NCBI RefSeq assembly: GCF_025751555.1
Contig: NZ_JAOWLB010000006.1
Location: 1 to 64,000, forward strand
Direction of reading: 5' to 3'
Length of the DNA: 64,000 nt
From: Ruegeria aquimaris
Lineage (GTDB): Bacteria > Pseudomonadota > Alphaproteobacteria > Rhodobacterales > Rhodobacteraceae
The notes below the pieces were generated by a model that worked only from the letters and a program-made list of their open reading frames with translations, searched no databases and had not been told where the DNA came from. The translations under genes and the position numbers were made by a program. Below are positions 42,846-51,667 of the stretch, one piece after another; within the stretch, counting starts at the first letter, position 1; every line of letters begins with the position of its first letter.

Positions 42846-43015
42846 CCTTTGCTCCCGCAGAAAAACCAGACAGTCATTTTTCCGAACCATGCTTTGCAAT
42901 AGTTCCTCCAATCGTGCCCAAACCTGCTCTTCGTCGCGTAAGGGATCAATGCCCGCAAATGGGTCGAGAAAATTTCGCACGATGAGGGGCTTACAGACAG
43001 TCGCCCCCCGCAGCC

Positions 43016-43789
43016 TCACAGCCCCTTGGGGTGGGTCATGAACTCTTCGATGATGTGATCGGGCGCCTTGGTGTAATCGCCCACCCGGCTGACGCCCTGA
43101 CCGGTCAGCCGTTTCAGGCCCACCGCCATCTCGGCCATCTTCACCGCGATCGGAATGCCATTGACCACCGGTGCCCCGTCGATCTGATGGTCGTGGAACT
43201 GCGAGAACAGCAGCATCGGGATCCCGCCACCGGGGATCAGCACATCGGTGCCCGCCGCCACCAGCGGCCGGCCCTGTTCCTCGAACAGGCGCTTGACTTC
43301 GGCGGCCTTGCCCGCATTGCCATAGGCGCCCAGGATCTGCCCCGGCTCGAAGGTCATCGCATGTACGCCGGTCACCCGTTCACGCAGTCCGTATTTGCCG
43401 ATCTGGTGATGAAACCACGGGATGAAACGCGGGTTGATAGTGACGATCCCCAGCCGCTGGCCCATCTGGCAGCACCACAGCATGGTCGCCTCGCCCAACC
43501 CGATCACCGGGATATCCACCACCGAACGCGCCTCATAGAGGCCCGCATCCTGGAAATGGCCGACGATGAAGGCGTCATAGCCCTCGCGCTCGGCCCGGAT
43601 CGCGTTGCAGATCATCTCGCGCGCGCAGCGGAATTCCACCAGCGGATGGGCATAGCTGTCAAACGGCGTGATCCCGCGGATATCGACCTGTGTGTCCGGC
43701 GCCGACACCGCGTCCAGATGCGGCCCCAGCATGTCCCAGTACTCTGCCCCGTTCTCGTAATCCACATAGCTCTGATACCAGAGTTTCAT
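43016..43789 (-). CDS. Asp/Glu/hydantoin-racemase-family protein without the catalytic cysteines
   Basis: The 257-residue protein has the two-lobed Asp/Glu racemase fold (VVDIPVIGLGEATMLWC, RLGIVTINPRFIPWFHHQIG, PVVNGIPIAVKMAEMAV). Racemases of this family use two cysteines: one in a CFxDPGL-like block, one in a LGCxGM-like block. Here the blocks read VGHFQDAGLYEAR, with His78, and LIPGGGIPML, with Gly. So proton-transfer racemisation by two thiols is excluded; a lyase, isomerase or hydrolase reaction is possible. A good GGAGGAAGG site precedes ATG 43789. It is alone on its strand, next to the IOR operon. Confidence 0.72.
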   Translation of the reverse strand: MKLWYQSYVDYENGAEYWDMLGPHLDAVSAPDTQVDIRGITPFDSYAHPLVEFRCAREMICNAIRAEREGYDAFIVGHFQDAGLYEARSVVDIPVIGLGEATMLWCCQMGQRLGIVTINPRFIPWFHHQIGKYGLRERVTGVHAMTFEPGQILGAYGNAGKAAEVKRLFEEQGRPLVAAGTDVLIPGGGIPMLLFSQFHDHQIDGAPVVNGIPIAVKMAEMAVGLKRLTGQGVSRVGDYTKAPDHIIEEFMTHPKGL

Positions 43790-43831
43790 TGCCTTCCTCC
43801 CTGTCCCTCGCGCGTGTGAGCCATGCGCATG

Positions 43832-43860
43832 CTCCTGCTTCTTTCTGGTTCAAAATACTC
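43832..43860 (-). repeat. Dispersed 29-bp post-terminator repeat, copy 2
   Basis: On the minus strand this reads GAGTATTTTGAACCAGAAAG then AAGCAGGAG, identical to the copy at 36851-36879 except for two adjacent bases. It follows directly on the hairpin at 43867-43883. Confidence 0.6.
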
Positions 43861-43866
43861 CGGAGC

Positions 43867-43883
43867 GCGAGGCGGAGCCTCGC
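43867..43883 (-). terminator. Terminator of the two-subunit IOR operon
   Basis: On the minus strand GCGAGGC-TCC-GCCTCGC forms a perfect 7-bp stem 6 bp after the stop codon, followed by the repeat with its T-run (GTATTTTG). Confidence 0.7.
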
Positions 43884-43889
43884 AAGACA

Positions 43890-45434
43890 TCACCCCGCAA
43901 AGGAGCGGACCGTCTGAAGCGCACCGTCCAGCACCTTGCCTTCCTCATCCTGCAACGCCGCCTCGCGCAGCCGCCGCACCCAGTCGGCGGCATCGGCGCG
44001 CCCGGCGACCAGATCAGCCCCTGCCATCACAAGATCGAACTTGGACAACCCCCGCGCATGGGTGTCGGAATAGCCCTTGATCAACCTGCGACAGCGCAAG
44101 ATTTCCACCGCCAGATCATAATCGGCCTGCAGCGCCTCGGTCACACGCTTCAACCATGCCTCCAGATGCGCCTGTTCCTGCGCGTGCCGCAGGGTGCGAC
44201 GACGATAGCCGCGCAGCCCGGCCAGCAGGTAAAGCTGCAAGAACCCGCTCACACGATCGCTGCGAATGCGGCGGCCCCGGTTGAACCAGCGATCCAGCCG
44301 CGCCATCCACGCCTCGGAGGCCTGCACCCTTGCCCCCAGACCCGCAGGCAGCAGAGAGGATATCTCCTCGGCGCGCGGGTGCAGGAACTCGGTTACCTGC
44401 ATCTCCTGCACCGCCGACCGCCCCATCTCGGTGTCGATGCGCCCGCGCCGCGCGGCCCGCGTCTTGCGGTCGGCTACCCGGATCACATCGTCATAGGCCA
44501 TCGCATTGGCGACATACTTGGCCGCCTCGTGGGTCAGCACATGGTCGTGCGCCGGGTGGTCCATGGCCGCGATCCGCTCCAGGTGATCCAGATAGGCCGC
44601 GCCATAGGTGCAATCCTGAAACGCCACCACCTTTTGCAACCCCGCGCGGGCCATGTCGCGGGCGGGTTCCGGCAACGCCTCCACCCGGTCCATGAGCGCG
44701 GCCCAATCGGCCAAGGCCGAAGCCGGACCGGTTATCTCGGGCTCGCGTTTTGGTGCTTCTGCCTGCGGAGGCTGCGTCGCCCCCCGGACCGCCTCGAACC
44801 CGGCGGCAAAGGCGGCAAGGCTGGCCTCCACCCCCTTGCCTGAATTGCGGATCGCCGCCTCGAACGCATCGCGCGGGAAGGGCAGCGCGCCCGAGCCTGC
44901 CAGCGCACCAAACAGGCTGGCCGAAATGACCGACCCCTTGGCCACTGCCAGCCGCTCCATATCCGCGGACAGGAACCGCTGTGCGGCGATACCGGCTGCG
45001 GCCTTCACCTCGTCGGCCTGTGCGATCCCGTTGCCCGGCACCATCTTTTCCGACACCGCCAGCGCCCGGTGTTCCGAGGCAATCAGCACGGTCCGGTCCG
45101 GGGTGACAAAGCCGCGCTGGATGGCCCGGCCCGCCTCCATCAGCTCCGCCGCGATCAGGATGTCGACATCTCCGGCGGCGGGCGCCAGCGAAAAGACCGG
45201 CGCCGCCACACCCTCCGGCGCGATTTCGATGTAATAGATGGTGGCGCCGGTGCGCTGGGCCACGCCCGCGACCGAGGTCGCCTGCACCGCGCGGCCCGCG
45301 GCGCGGGCCACCGCCTCGATCCAGCCGGTCAGCACGCCACCGCCCTGCCCGCCCACGGCCATGACCACCAGCTTGGTGATCGCGCGGGCGCTGTCGGCGC
45401 CCTGCGGTGTCATCACGCTGTCCATCCGGGTCAT
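43890..45434 (-). CDS. Indolepyruvate oxidoreductase beta-type subunit with DUF6537-like extension
   Basis: The 514-residue protein begins with the gamma/beta-type domain of 2-oxoacid:acceptor oxidoreductases (LVVMAVGGQGGGVLTGWIEA, VAGVAQRTGATIYYIEI, GVISASLFGALAG-like SVISASLFGALAG). After about residue 250 follows a long helical domain (MAYDDVIRVADRKTRAARRG, EEISSLLPAGLG, RLIKGYSDTHARGLSKFD), as in the C-terminus of long alphaproteobacterial IOR proteins. With the alpha subunit encoded upstream (ATGA overlap) it would oxidatively decarboxylate an aryl-pyruvate to the acyl-CoA. It is the last gene of the MarR-alpha-beta operon. Confidence 0.88.
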   Translation of the reverse strand: MTRMDSVMTPQGADSARAITKLVVMAVGGQGGGVLTGWIEAVARAAGRAVQATSVAGVAQRTGATIYYIEIAPEGVAAPVFSLAPAAGDVDILIAAELMEAGRAIQRGFVTPDRTVLIASEHRALAVSEKMVPGNGIAQADEVKAAAGIAAQRFLSADMERLAVAKGSVISASLFGALAGSGALPFPRDAFEAAIRNSGKGVEASLAAFAAGFEAVRGATQPPQAEAPKREPEITGPASALADWAALMDRVEALPEPARDMARAGLQKVVAFQDCTYGAAYLDHLERIAAMDHPAHDHVLTHEAAKYVANAMAYDDVIRVADRKTRAARRGRIDTEMGRSAVQEMQVTEFLHPRAEEISSLLPAGLGARVQASEAWMARLDRWFNRGRRIRSDRVSGFLQLYLLAGLRGYRRRTLRHAQEQAHLEAWLKRVTEALQADYDLAVEILRCRRLIKGYSDTHARGLSKFDLVMAGADLVAGRADAADWVRRLREAALQDEEGKVLDGALQTVRSFAG

Positions 45435-47578
45435 GACGCCTCTCCGAAATCAAGCACCCGCCGGGCGCGGCGCGCTTGCAGCCATGTGATGATGCGACTG
45501 CGCCAGCCTGCCAACAGCCGCTCCCACCGCCCCGGATTGTGCACCAGGTCGGCGCGATAGAACGAGGGGCAGAGCACGGCCGCATCCGCCACCTCGCCGC
45601 AATTACCGCAACCGACGCAGGTCTGGTCGATGCTGGCCACCGGATCGTCGCGCAGCGGGTCGTCCAGCACCTTGAGCGACAGCGAGGGACAGCCCGAGAG
45701 GCGAATACAGGCGTGATCGCCGGTGCAGATGTCGGCATCCACACCAAAGCGCGGCGCCTCGACCCGGCGCCCCTCGCGGATCGCCTGGGCGCGCAACGGT
45801 TTCTCGCGCCGCTGCCGGTTCAGCATGCATTCCGACGAGGCCACGATCAGTTTCGGCCCATCATAATCGGTGGTCAGCGCCTCGCGGATGGTGTCGCGCA
45901 TATGGCCCACGTCATAGGTGCGGTCGATCTGGCGCACCCATTTCACCCCCACCCCTTCCAGCGCCTTGGAAATCGGGTTTCCCGTCGCTTTTGAAGGGTT
46001 CTTGGCGCGCGAGGACAGCACATCCTGCCCGCCGGTGGCCGCCGAATAATAGTTGTCCACCACGATGGCCACGCTGTCAGACCGGTTGAACACCATGTTG
46101 CCGATCGAGGAACTGAGCCCGTTATGCCAGAACCCGCCATCGCCGATGAACGAAACAGCGCGCCGCGCGCCGCCGCCGTCAAACGCCGCGTTCGAGGCCG
46201 GGCCAAGCCCGTATCCCATGGTCGAGCCGCCGATCTCGAAGGGCGGCAAGGCGGCAAAGAGGTGACAGCCGATATCGCCGGTGATCTGGTGCTTGCCCAG
46301 CTCCTGCTCGACCAGCTTCATCGCGGCAAAGATGGGCCGTTCCGGGCAGCCGGTGCAGAAGCCCGGCGGCCGGATCGGCACCGTCTGCGACAGGTCGGGC
46401 ATCTCGGGCGGCGGCGCATTCGGGGCAATCACCTGCCCCGGCAACAGCTGCGGCGCGGTGTCCTTCAGGAAACCCGCAATCCCGTCGAGCATGATCTGGC
46501 CGGTATATTCGCCCGCCATGGGGAAAAGGCCCTTGCCATGCAGGCGCACCGGCGACCCGGCCCGGTGCAGCATCGCGGCCAGGCCCTGTTCGATGAACTC
46601 GGGCTGCCCCTCTTCAACCACCAGCAGCGCCTCCTTGCCCCTGGCAAACGCCAGAAACTCACCCTTCACCAGCGGATAGGTGACATTCAGCACATAGAGC
46701 GGGATGGCCGAACGCCCCTCGATATCGGCAAGACCCAGACGCTGGAGTGCCCGGATCACGCCGTTATACATGCCGCCCTGCACCACCAGCCCCACGGGGG
46801 CGCTTTCGGGACCAAACACCTCGTTCAGCCCCCGCTCGGTGATGAAGCGTTCGGCCGCGGGCCAACGGTTTTCCACCTTGTCGCGCTCATGCTGATAGGA
46901 CATCGGCGGCAGCACCACGCGGGCGAAATCGCGGCGCGGCTCTGACAGCGCGTCGCGCACGCTGAGCGGCGGGCGCAGATTATCGGCGCACTGAAACTGG
47001 CCCGTCACATGGCAGGACCGAATCCGCACCATCAGCATCACCGGCGTGTTCGACGCCTCGGACAGCTCAAACCCCTGTTTTACCGCCTGCACGATGGACG
47101 GCAGGTTCGGGCGCGGGTCGAGCAGCCAGAATTGCGATTTCATCGCAAAGGCATGGCTGCGCTCCTGCATGATCGAGGAGCCCTCGCCATAATCCTCGCC
47201 CACGATCACCAGCGCCCCGCCGGTCACCCCCGACGAGGCCAGATTGGCCAGCGCGTCCGAGGCGACGTTGACCCCCACCGCGCCCTTGAAGGTGACCGCG
47301 CCCCGGATCGGGTAATGCACCGAAGCCGCCAGCATGGCCGCCGCCGCCGCCTCGGAGGCATTCGCCTCGTACCGCACCCCCAGTTCGCCCAGCAGGTCCT
47401 GCGCATCGGCCAGCACATCCATCAGGTGGCTGATCGGCGCCCCCTGATAGCCGCCGACATAGCCCACGCCCGATTCCAGCAAGGCCTTGGTGATCGCCAG
47501 AATACCCTCGCCGGTGAAGGTCTCGCCCGCCCCCAGCTTGAGGTCCTGCACCTCGCGTTTGAAGGATCTCTCGGCCAT
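45431..47578 (-). CDS. Indolepyruvate oxidoreductase alpha-type subunit (TPP and iron-sulfur)
   Basis: The 715-residue catalytic subunit has an N-terminal pyrimidine-binding domain (GETFTGEGILAITKALLESG, NASEAAAAAMLAASVHYPIR). The TPP pyrophosphate domain carries GDGGFWHNGLSSSIGNMVFN and VDNYYSAATGGQ, and the conserved FCTGCPERPIFAAM and GDIGCHLFAALPP cysteines precede it. A C-terminal ferredoxin-like part has CTGDHACIRLSGC and CVGCGNCGEVADAAVLC. It converts indole-3-pyruvate or phenylpyruvate plus CoA to the arylacetyl-CoA. The operon order is MarR, alpha, beta, with a 6-bp gap to the MarR gene. Confidence 0.9.
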   Translation of the reverse strand: MAERSFKREVQDLKLGAGETFTGEGILAITKALLESGVGYVGGYQGAPISHLMDVLADAQDLLGELGVRYEANASEAAAAAMLAASVHYPIRGAVTFKGAVGVNVASDALANLASSGVTGGALVIVGEDYGEGSSIMQERSHAFAMKSQFWLLDPRPNLPSIVQAVKQGFELSEASNTPVMLMVRIRSCHVTGQFQCADNLRPPLSVRDALSEPRRDFARVVLPPMSYQHERDKVENRWPAAERFITERGLNEVFGPESAPVGLVVQGGMYNGVIRALQRLGLADIEGRSAIPLYVLNVTYPLVKGEFLAFARGKEALLVVEEGQPEFIEQGLAAMLHRAGSPVRLHGKGLFPMAGEYTGQIMLDGIAGFLKDTAPQLLPGQVIAPNAPPPEMPDLSQTVPIRPPGFCTGCPERPIFAAMKLVEQELGKHQITGDIGCHLFAALPPFEIGGSTMGYGLGPASNAAFDGGGARRAVSFIGDGGFWHNGLSSSIGNMVFNRSDSVAIVVDNYYSAATGGQDVLSSRAKNPSKATGNPISKALEGVGVKWVRQIDRTYDVGHMRDTIREALTTDYDGPKLIVASSECMLNRQRREKPLRAQAIREGRRVEAPRFGVDADICTGDHACIRLSGCPSLSLKVLDDPLRDDPVASIDQTCVGCGNCGEVADAAVLCPSFYRADLVHNPGRWERLLAGWRSRIITWLQARRARRVLDFGEAS

Positions 47579-47584
47579 CTTGCG

Positions 47585-48064
47585 TCAAATCTCGTGCACG
47601 CGGATATTGGCGAGCATCTTATGCAGCGTCGCCAGAAACGCCTGCCGTTCGGCAGCAGGGATGCCGCGGAAAATCCGGTCATGGCTGGCGCGCATATGCG
47701 GCCAGAGGCGGTCATAGACCGCCCTCCCCTCGGCGGTAAGGAAGACACGGCTCGACCTTTGATCGTCGCTATCGACCTCGCGGCGCACCAGCCCGTCAGC
47801 CTGCAACCCGTCCAGAGCCCGCGACAGGGTGGATTGCTCGACCACCGCATAGATACCGAGCATCCCGATGGGCAGGCCATCCTTGGCCGACAGGATTGCC
47901 AGCGCCCGCATCTTGGCGGTACTCAACCCCAGCGCGGTCATCTCCTTGCGCAGGTTGGCGTTATACCGCCCCATGATCCGGTTCATCAGGTAAGGCGCAT
48001 AGCCATCAAGGCCGATTTCGGCCAGTTCCCTGAGTTGTTCGTTCTGATCGGTCGATTCGGCCAT
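47585..48064 (-). CDS. MarR-family regulator heading the IOR operon
   Basis: The 159-residue protein has the MarR winged helix in LRKEMTALGLSTAKMRALAI, then MLGIYAVVEQSTLSRALDGL and REVDSDDQRSSRVFLTAEGRAV (quoted in part) with the wing. N- and C-terminal helices for the dimer are present. It is co-transcribed with the IOR genes and divergent from a thioesterase gene at 48243. A site at 48106-48123 (TTATATGCAAATGCAAGT) resembles the operator family of this region but only loosely. It probably responds to an aromatic acid or its CoA ester. Confidence 0.87.
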   Translation of the reverse strand: MAESTDQNEQLRELAEIGLDGYAPYLMNRIMGRYNANLRKEMTALGLSTAKMRALAILSAKDGLPIGMLGIYAVVEQSTLSRALDGLQADGLVRREVDSDDQRSSRVFLTAEGRAVYDRLWPHMRASHDRIFRGIPAAERQAFLATLHKMLANIRVHEI

Positions 48065-48105
48065 CTGGGTCTTTCAGTCGTTGCTGCCCTTCAGAGTTCC
48101 CGAAA

Positions 48106-48123
48106 TTATATGCAAATGCAAGT
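48106..48123. promoter_or_regulatory. Candidate MarR operator, divergent IOR/thioesterase promoter
   Basis: TTATATGCAAATGCAAGT lies 42 bp before the MarR start. It matches the inverse of the site at 51642 in 12 of 18 positions, so it may be bound by the local MarR rather than by the regulator of the other sites. Confidence 0.4.
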
Positions 48124-48242
48124 AAACTTGATCCCTCGACGGCGCAACCAGCCGGTTTTCCAGGTTCGGGCTTGCCAAATCCCCCCGACCCGGCAATCAC
48201 GGAACCGACACAAATAGACCAGAGAGAGGCCAGACCCGCGAC

Positions 48243-48674
48243 ATGGATAAGATTTTCACCACCGAACGCGAGCTTCGTTTCGGCGACTGCGACATTTCCG
48301 GGACCGCCTATTTCCCTTCTTACCTCGATATCCTCAACAGCGTGAACGAAGAGTTCTGGGCTGTCATGGGCTTTCCCTGGCACCACATCATCTGGAACGA
48401 GCGCTGGGGCACGCCCACCGTGCACCTGAGTTGCGACTTCTCGAAACCCTCGTTCTTTGGCGAGACGCTCCGGTTCGAACTCGGGGTGGTCAAGGTCGGC
48501 CGTTCCTCGGTCACCGTGCGGCACCGGATCAGCTGCGGCGAGGAGATCCGCTGGTCCTCGACCCAGGTCCTGGCGGCCAGCGATCTGGACAAGCACATCT
48601 CGATTGCCTGGCCCGATGCGATGCGCAAGGCGCTGGAAGCGCGCCTTGCCACCCCGGACGAGCTTGGGTTCTAG
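48243..48674 (+). CDS. 4-hydroxybenzoyl-CoA-thioesterase-like hotdog protein
   Basis: The 143-residue hotdog-fold thioesterase carries the 4HBT block LRFGDCDISGTAYFPSYLD, with the catalytic Asp following Gly-Asp-Cys, and then the long helix LNSVNEEFWAVMG. Later strands (TVHLSCDFSKPSFFGETLRF, SVTVRHRISCGEE) are typical. It would hydrolyse an aryl- or acyl-CoA ester. It is divergent from the IOR operon and convergent with the TRAP operon, its stop being 3 bp from theirs. It may serve to recover CoA from a dead-end ester of the same pathway. Confidence 0.83.
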   Translation: MDKIFTTERELRFGDCDISGTAYFPSYLDILNSVNEEFWAVMGFPWHHIIWNERWGTPTVHLSCDFSKPSFFGETLRFELGVVKVGRSSVTVRHRISCGEEIRWSSTQVLAASDLDKHISIAWPDAMRKALEARLATPDELGF

Positions 48675-48677
48675 ATC

Positions 48678-49991
48678 CTACATCTGCGCCGGCAGATAGA
48701 GCGCCAGCGCCGGCACGGCGAGCAGCAATGCCAGCCGGACAATATCCACCACCCAGAACGGCGTGACCCCGCGAAAGATCGTGCCGGTGGTCACGTCGCC
48801 CACCACGCCCTTGAGAACAAAGACATTCAATCCCACGGGAGGGGTGATCAGGCTGATCTCGGTCACCACCACGACAATGATGCCGAACCAGATCGGATCA
48901 TAGCCGAGCGAGGTGACCAGCGGAAAGAAGATCGGCACCGTCAGCAGCAGCATCGAGAGCGATTCGAACACGCAGCCCAGGGCGATATAGATCACCAGGA
49001 TCACCGCCATCACCTGCCACGGCTTCAGATCATAGGCGGTGATCAGGTCGCTCAGCGCCGCGGGCAGCCCCGCCACATTGACGAAGTTCGAGAATATCCA
49101 GGCCCCGATCAGCACCGCAAAAAGGCTGGCCGCCGTGATAGAGGTTTCCAGCAGCACCTCCAACGTGTCCTTCAGGCTGAGCCGCCGCCGCGCCAGCGCG
49201 ATCAGGAAGGCACCCATCGCGCCCATCCCCGCCGCCTCGGTCGGTGAAAAGTTCAGGTTCAGCGGCGGGATGTCGAAGAGACCATAGAGCCCGCCGATCA
49301 CCAGGAAGAACAAGAGCACCACGGCCCAGACCTCGCGCAGGGCCGCAAGCCGTCCGCGCAGCGGCACGCGAGGACCGGCGGGGCCGGCCTCGGGCGTGCG
49401 CCAGACCGTCCAGCGCACCGCACAGAGATAGAGCAGGATGCCCAGCATCCCCGGCACGATGCCCGCGACAAACAGCTTGCCGATCGAGGTCTCGGTCAAC
49501 AGGCCATAGATCACCAGGATCACCGAGGGCGGGATCAGGATGCCCAGCGTGCCGCCCGCCGCGATAGATGCGGTGGACAACTCGTCGGAATAGCCGAACC
49601 GGCGCATTTCGGGCATGGCCACCTTGGCCATGGTGGCTGCCGTGGCCAGCGACGAGCCGGAAATGGCGGCAAACCCGCCGCAGGCCACGATAGTGGCCAT
49701 CGCCAGACCGCCGCGCAGGTGACCGAGAAAGGCGTTCGAAGCCGCGTAAAGCTCGCGGCTGATGCCGCCCTTGTTCACGAACAGCCCCATCAGGATGAAG
49801 AGCGGCACCACCGACAGGCCATAGTCCTGGCTGGTGTCGATGATCAGCCGCGCCACCATCGAGATCGAGGCGCGGAAATTGCTCTCGGCCATGAAACCCA
49901 CCATGCCGACAAATCCCATGGCAAAGGCGATGGGCACGCGGACCAGGATCAGGATCAGAACCGCCGCAAATCCGACAAGCGATGCGGTCAT
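48678..49991 (-). CDS. TRAP transporter large membrane subunit DctM-like (second system)
   Basis: The 437-residue permease has around twelve hydrophobic segments and the DctM marks VVPLFILMGLFVNKGGISRE, ISGSSLATAATMAKVAMPEM, ASIAAGGTLGILIPPSVILV, FSPTEAAGMGAMG and ISLITPPVGLNVFVLKGV. It differs clearly from the copy at 40793, so the two systems are not a recent duplication. Its ATG overlaps the dctQ stop (ATGA). It is the last gene of the second P-Q-M operon. Confidence 0.9.
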   Translation of the reverse strand: MTASLVGFAAVLILILVRVPIAFAMGFVGMVGFMAESNFRASISMVARLIIDTSQDYGLSVVPLFILMGLFVNKGGISRELYAASNAFLGHLRGGLAMATIVACGGFAAISGSSLATAATMAKVAMPEMRRFGYSDELSTASIAAGGTLGILIPPSVILVIYGLLTETSIGKLFVAGIVPGMLGILLYLCAVRWTVWRTPEAGPAGPRVPLRGRLAALREVWAVVLLFFLVIGGLYGLFDIPPLNLNFSPTEAAGMGAMGAFLIALARRRLSLKDTLEVLLETSITAASLFAVLIGAWIFSNFVNVAGLPAALSDLITAYDLKPWQVMAVILVIYIALGCVFESLSMLLLTVPIFFPLVTSLGYDPIWFGIIVVVVTEISLITPPVGLNVFVLKGVVGDVTTGTIFRGVTPFWVVDIVRLALLLAVPALALYLPAQM

Positions 49992-50482
49992 GGCGCGCTC
50001 CCCGCTAGGCGCGGCGCCACGATCAGCAGCACGCCGCGCACCACCAGCACCACCGCTGTGATCAAAGTCATCACCGCGATGAACCAGCCGACCACGTGCA
50101 GCGGCAGACGCAGATATTCCATGACATCTCCATAGGAACGCGACCGCTCCGCCAGGTCGAACACCCGTTGCGCGGGCAGGAACAGGATCGCGCCACAAAA
50201 CAGACAGACCGCCGCATCGCGCCAGCGCGACAGACGGAACCGGGCGAAGGGAGCATCCAGGAGATCCACACTTACATGAGCATTCCGGCCCGAAAGGACC
50301 GGCATGACTGAAAACACCATCACCGCCATCAACAGGCGCGTGAGATCAGCCGCCACCTCGATAGGTGCGTTAAAGACCGAGCGCAGCACCACATCGGCGA
50401 AGGTCATCACCATCAGGACGAACAGCGCGACCGAGGCCAGAAGACCGGGCAGCCAGACGGAAAGGGAGAAAAGACGCATCAT
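49988..50482 (-). CDS. TRAP transporter small membrane subunit DctQ-like (second system)
   Basis: The roughly 164-residue protein with four membrane helices (LLASVALFVLMVMTFADVVL, LTRLLMAVMVFSVMPVLSG, DAAVCLFCGAILFLPAQRV, LHVVGWFIAVMTLITAVVLV) carries the DctQ block SGRNAHVSVDLLDAPF after helix 2. I start it at ATG 50482, just before the first helix. It lies between dctP and dctM with an ATGA overlap to the latter. Confidence 0.83.
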   Translation of the reverse strand: MMRLFSLSVWLPGLLASVALFVLMVMTFADVVLRSVFNAPIEVAADLTRLLMAVMVFSVMPVLSGRNAHVSVDLLDAPFARFRLSRWRDAAVCLFCGAILFLPAQRVFDLAERSRSYGDVMEYLRLPLHVVGWFIAVMTLITAVVLVVRGVLLIVAPRLAGSAP

Positions 50483-50535
50483 ATCGCAATCGCAAACGTG
50501 CCGCCCCGGGGATCGGAGCGGCACATGCTTGCATG

Positions 50536-51552
50536 TCAGTTCGCGGCCATTTCGGCCTTGACCATCTCATAGGCGGCCTGCGCGTCCACGCCCGCCCCTT
50601 CGAGCTCGCCCAGAACCTTGGCGGTCACCTCTGCCGCAATCGCGGCAAACTTGGCCTGATCCTCGGCCGAGGCGTCGACGATCTTGGTCCCCTCGGCCGA
50701 CTTGGTGGCCTCGTAGCCGATCATGTCCGACTTGTCCCAGGCCGCGCCCGCCATCCGGCTGGCCGGCTCACCAAACACCTTTTCATCCAGCGCTGCCTGA
50801 ACATCGGCGGGCAGGCTGTCAAAGGTCTCCTGGCTCATGATGATGGCAAACGATCCGCGATAGAAACCGCCCGGCATGTCGTAGAGGTTCTTGGCCACTT
50901 CGTTCAGCTTGAAGCCCACACGCTCGCCCACGTTCATCGCCACCGCGTCGGCGGCACCGGATTCCAGCGTCTCATAGACCTTGGGCGCGGGCACGTTGAT
51001 CCCCACCAGACCCAGCGCCGCACCGACATCGCCCGCAACGCCGCCACCGATCCGGGTCTTCAGCCCGTTCAGGTCGGCAAGCGAGGCCACGTCCTTGCTG
51101 GTGTGGATCTGACCCGGACCATGGGTGTTCAGCGAGATCAGCTTGACGCCCCGATGTTCATCCAGCTTGGCCAGATGCGCTTCGTGCACGCGCCAATACG
51201 CGACCGAGGCGGCCTCGGCATTGCCTTCAAAGCCCGGCAGTTCGATCAGCTTGGTGCCGACAAAGCGGCCCGGCTGGTAGCCGTGAAAGATGATCGCGAT
51301 ATCGGCCGCACCGTCCTGAATCAGGTCCATCTGCGCTGGCGGCGGCGCCAGGCCAAAGACCAGCTCGCCGCTGACCTGCCCGCCGCTGGCCTCTTCGATC
51401 ATGCCGATCAGGCCCGCGAAGATCTCGGTGTTGATGCCGTGGGTCGGCGGCAACCAGGTGGAAACGCGCAAGGTGGTGTCAGCCGCCCAGGCGGCCATGC
51501 TGGTGCTGGCGCAGACGACCGCTGCGGCGGCAAGGCGTGCAAAATGCTTCAT
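50536..51552 (-). CDS. TRAP transporter solute-binding protein DctP-like (second system)
   Basis: This 338-residue receptor has a signal peptide ending AAWAADTT, then TLRVSTWLPPTHGINTEIFA and GELVFGLAPPPAQMDLIQDG. The carboxylate-binding arginine block ADLNGLKTRIGGGVAGDV, the PAPKVYETLESGAADAVAM segment and the long C-terminal helix follow. It is the first gene of the operon. A palindromic MarR-type site lies 90-107 bp upstream, between it and the MarR gene, matching those before the Rieske operon and the 39-kb TRAP genes. Its ligand is probably the organic acid degraded by the neighbouring oxygenase operon. Confidence 0.88.
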   Translation of the reverse strand: MKHFARLAAAAVVCASTSMAAWAADTTLRVSTWLPPTHGINTEIFAGLIGMIEEASGGQVSGELVFGLAPPPAQMDLIQDGAADIAIIFHGYQPGRFVGTKLIELPGFEGNAEAASVAYWRVHEAHLAKLDEHRGVKLISLNTHGPGQIHTSKDVASLADLNGLKTRIGGGVAGDVGAALGLVGINVPAPKVYETLESGAADAVAMNVGERVGFKLNEVAKNLYDMPGGFYRGSFAIIMSQETFDSLPADVQAALDEKVFGEPASRMAGAAWDKSDMIGYEATKSAEGTKIVDASAEDQAKFAAIAAEVTAKVLGELEGAGVDAQAAYEMVKAEMAAN

Positions 51553-51641
51553 TTAGTCCTCCCTCGTGATGCTGTGCCCGGCAGACCGGACCAAGTGATC
51601 CCGGCGCAAGCATCACACCGCGCCTCGGTCGTTGTCAAGAA

Positions 51642-51659
51642 ATATGAAATTGCATGTAT
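51642..51659. promoter_or_regulatory. MarR-type operator site upstream of the second TRAP operon
   Basis: ATATGAAATTGCATGTAT; the reverse complement ATACATGCAATTTCATAT matches the site at 39002 in 15 of 18 positions. Confidence 0.6.
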
Positions 51660-51667
51660 TCCGGCGA

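Noticed and set aside
42753-43019. Minus-strand frame of 88 codons in the AT-rich islet (contains QVWARLEELLQSMVRKND).
   Set aside because: Part looks protein-like, but it overlaps the orphan membrane-protein gene, has no ribosome site and no recognised family; it could be a gene remnant but I cannot support it.
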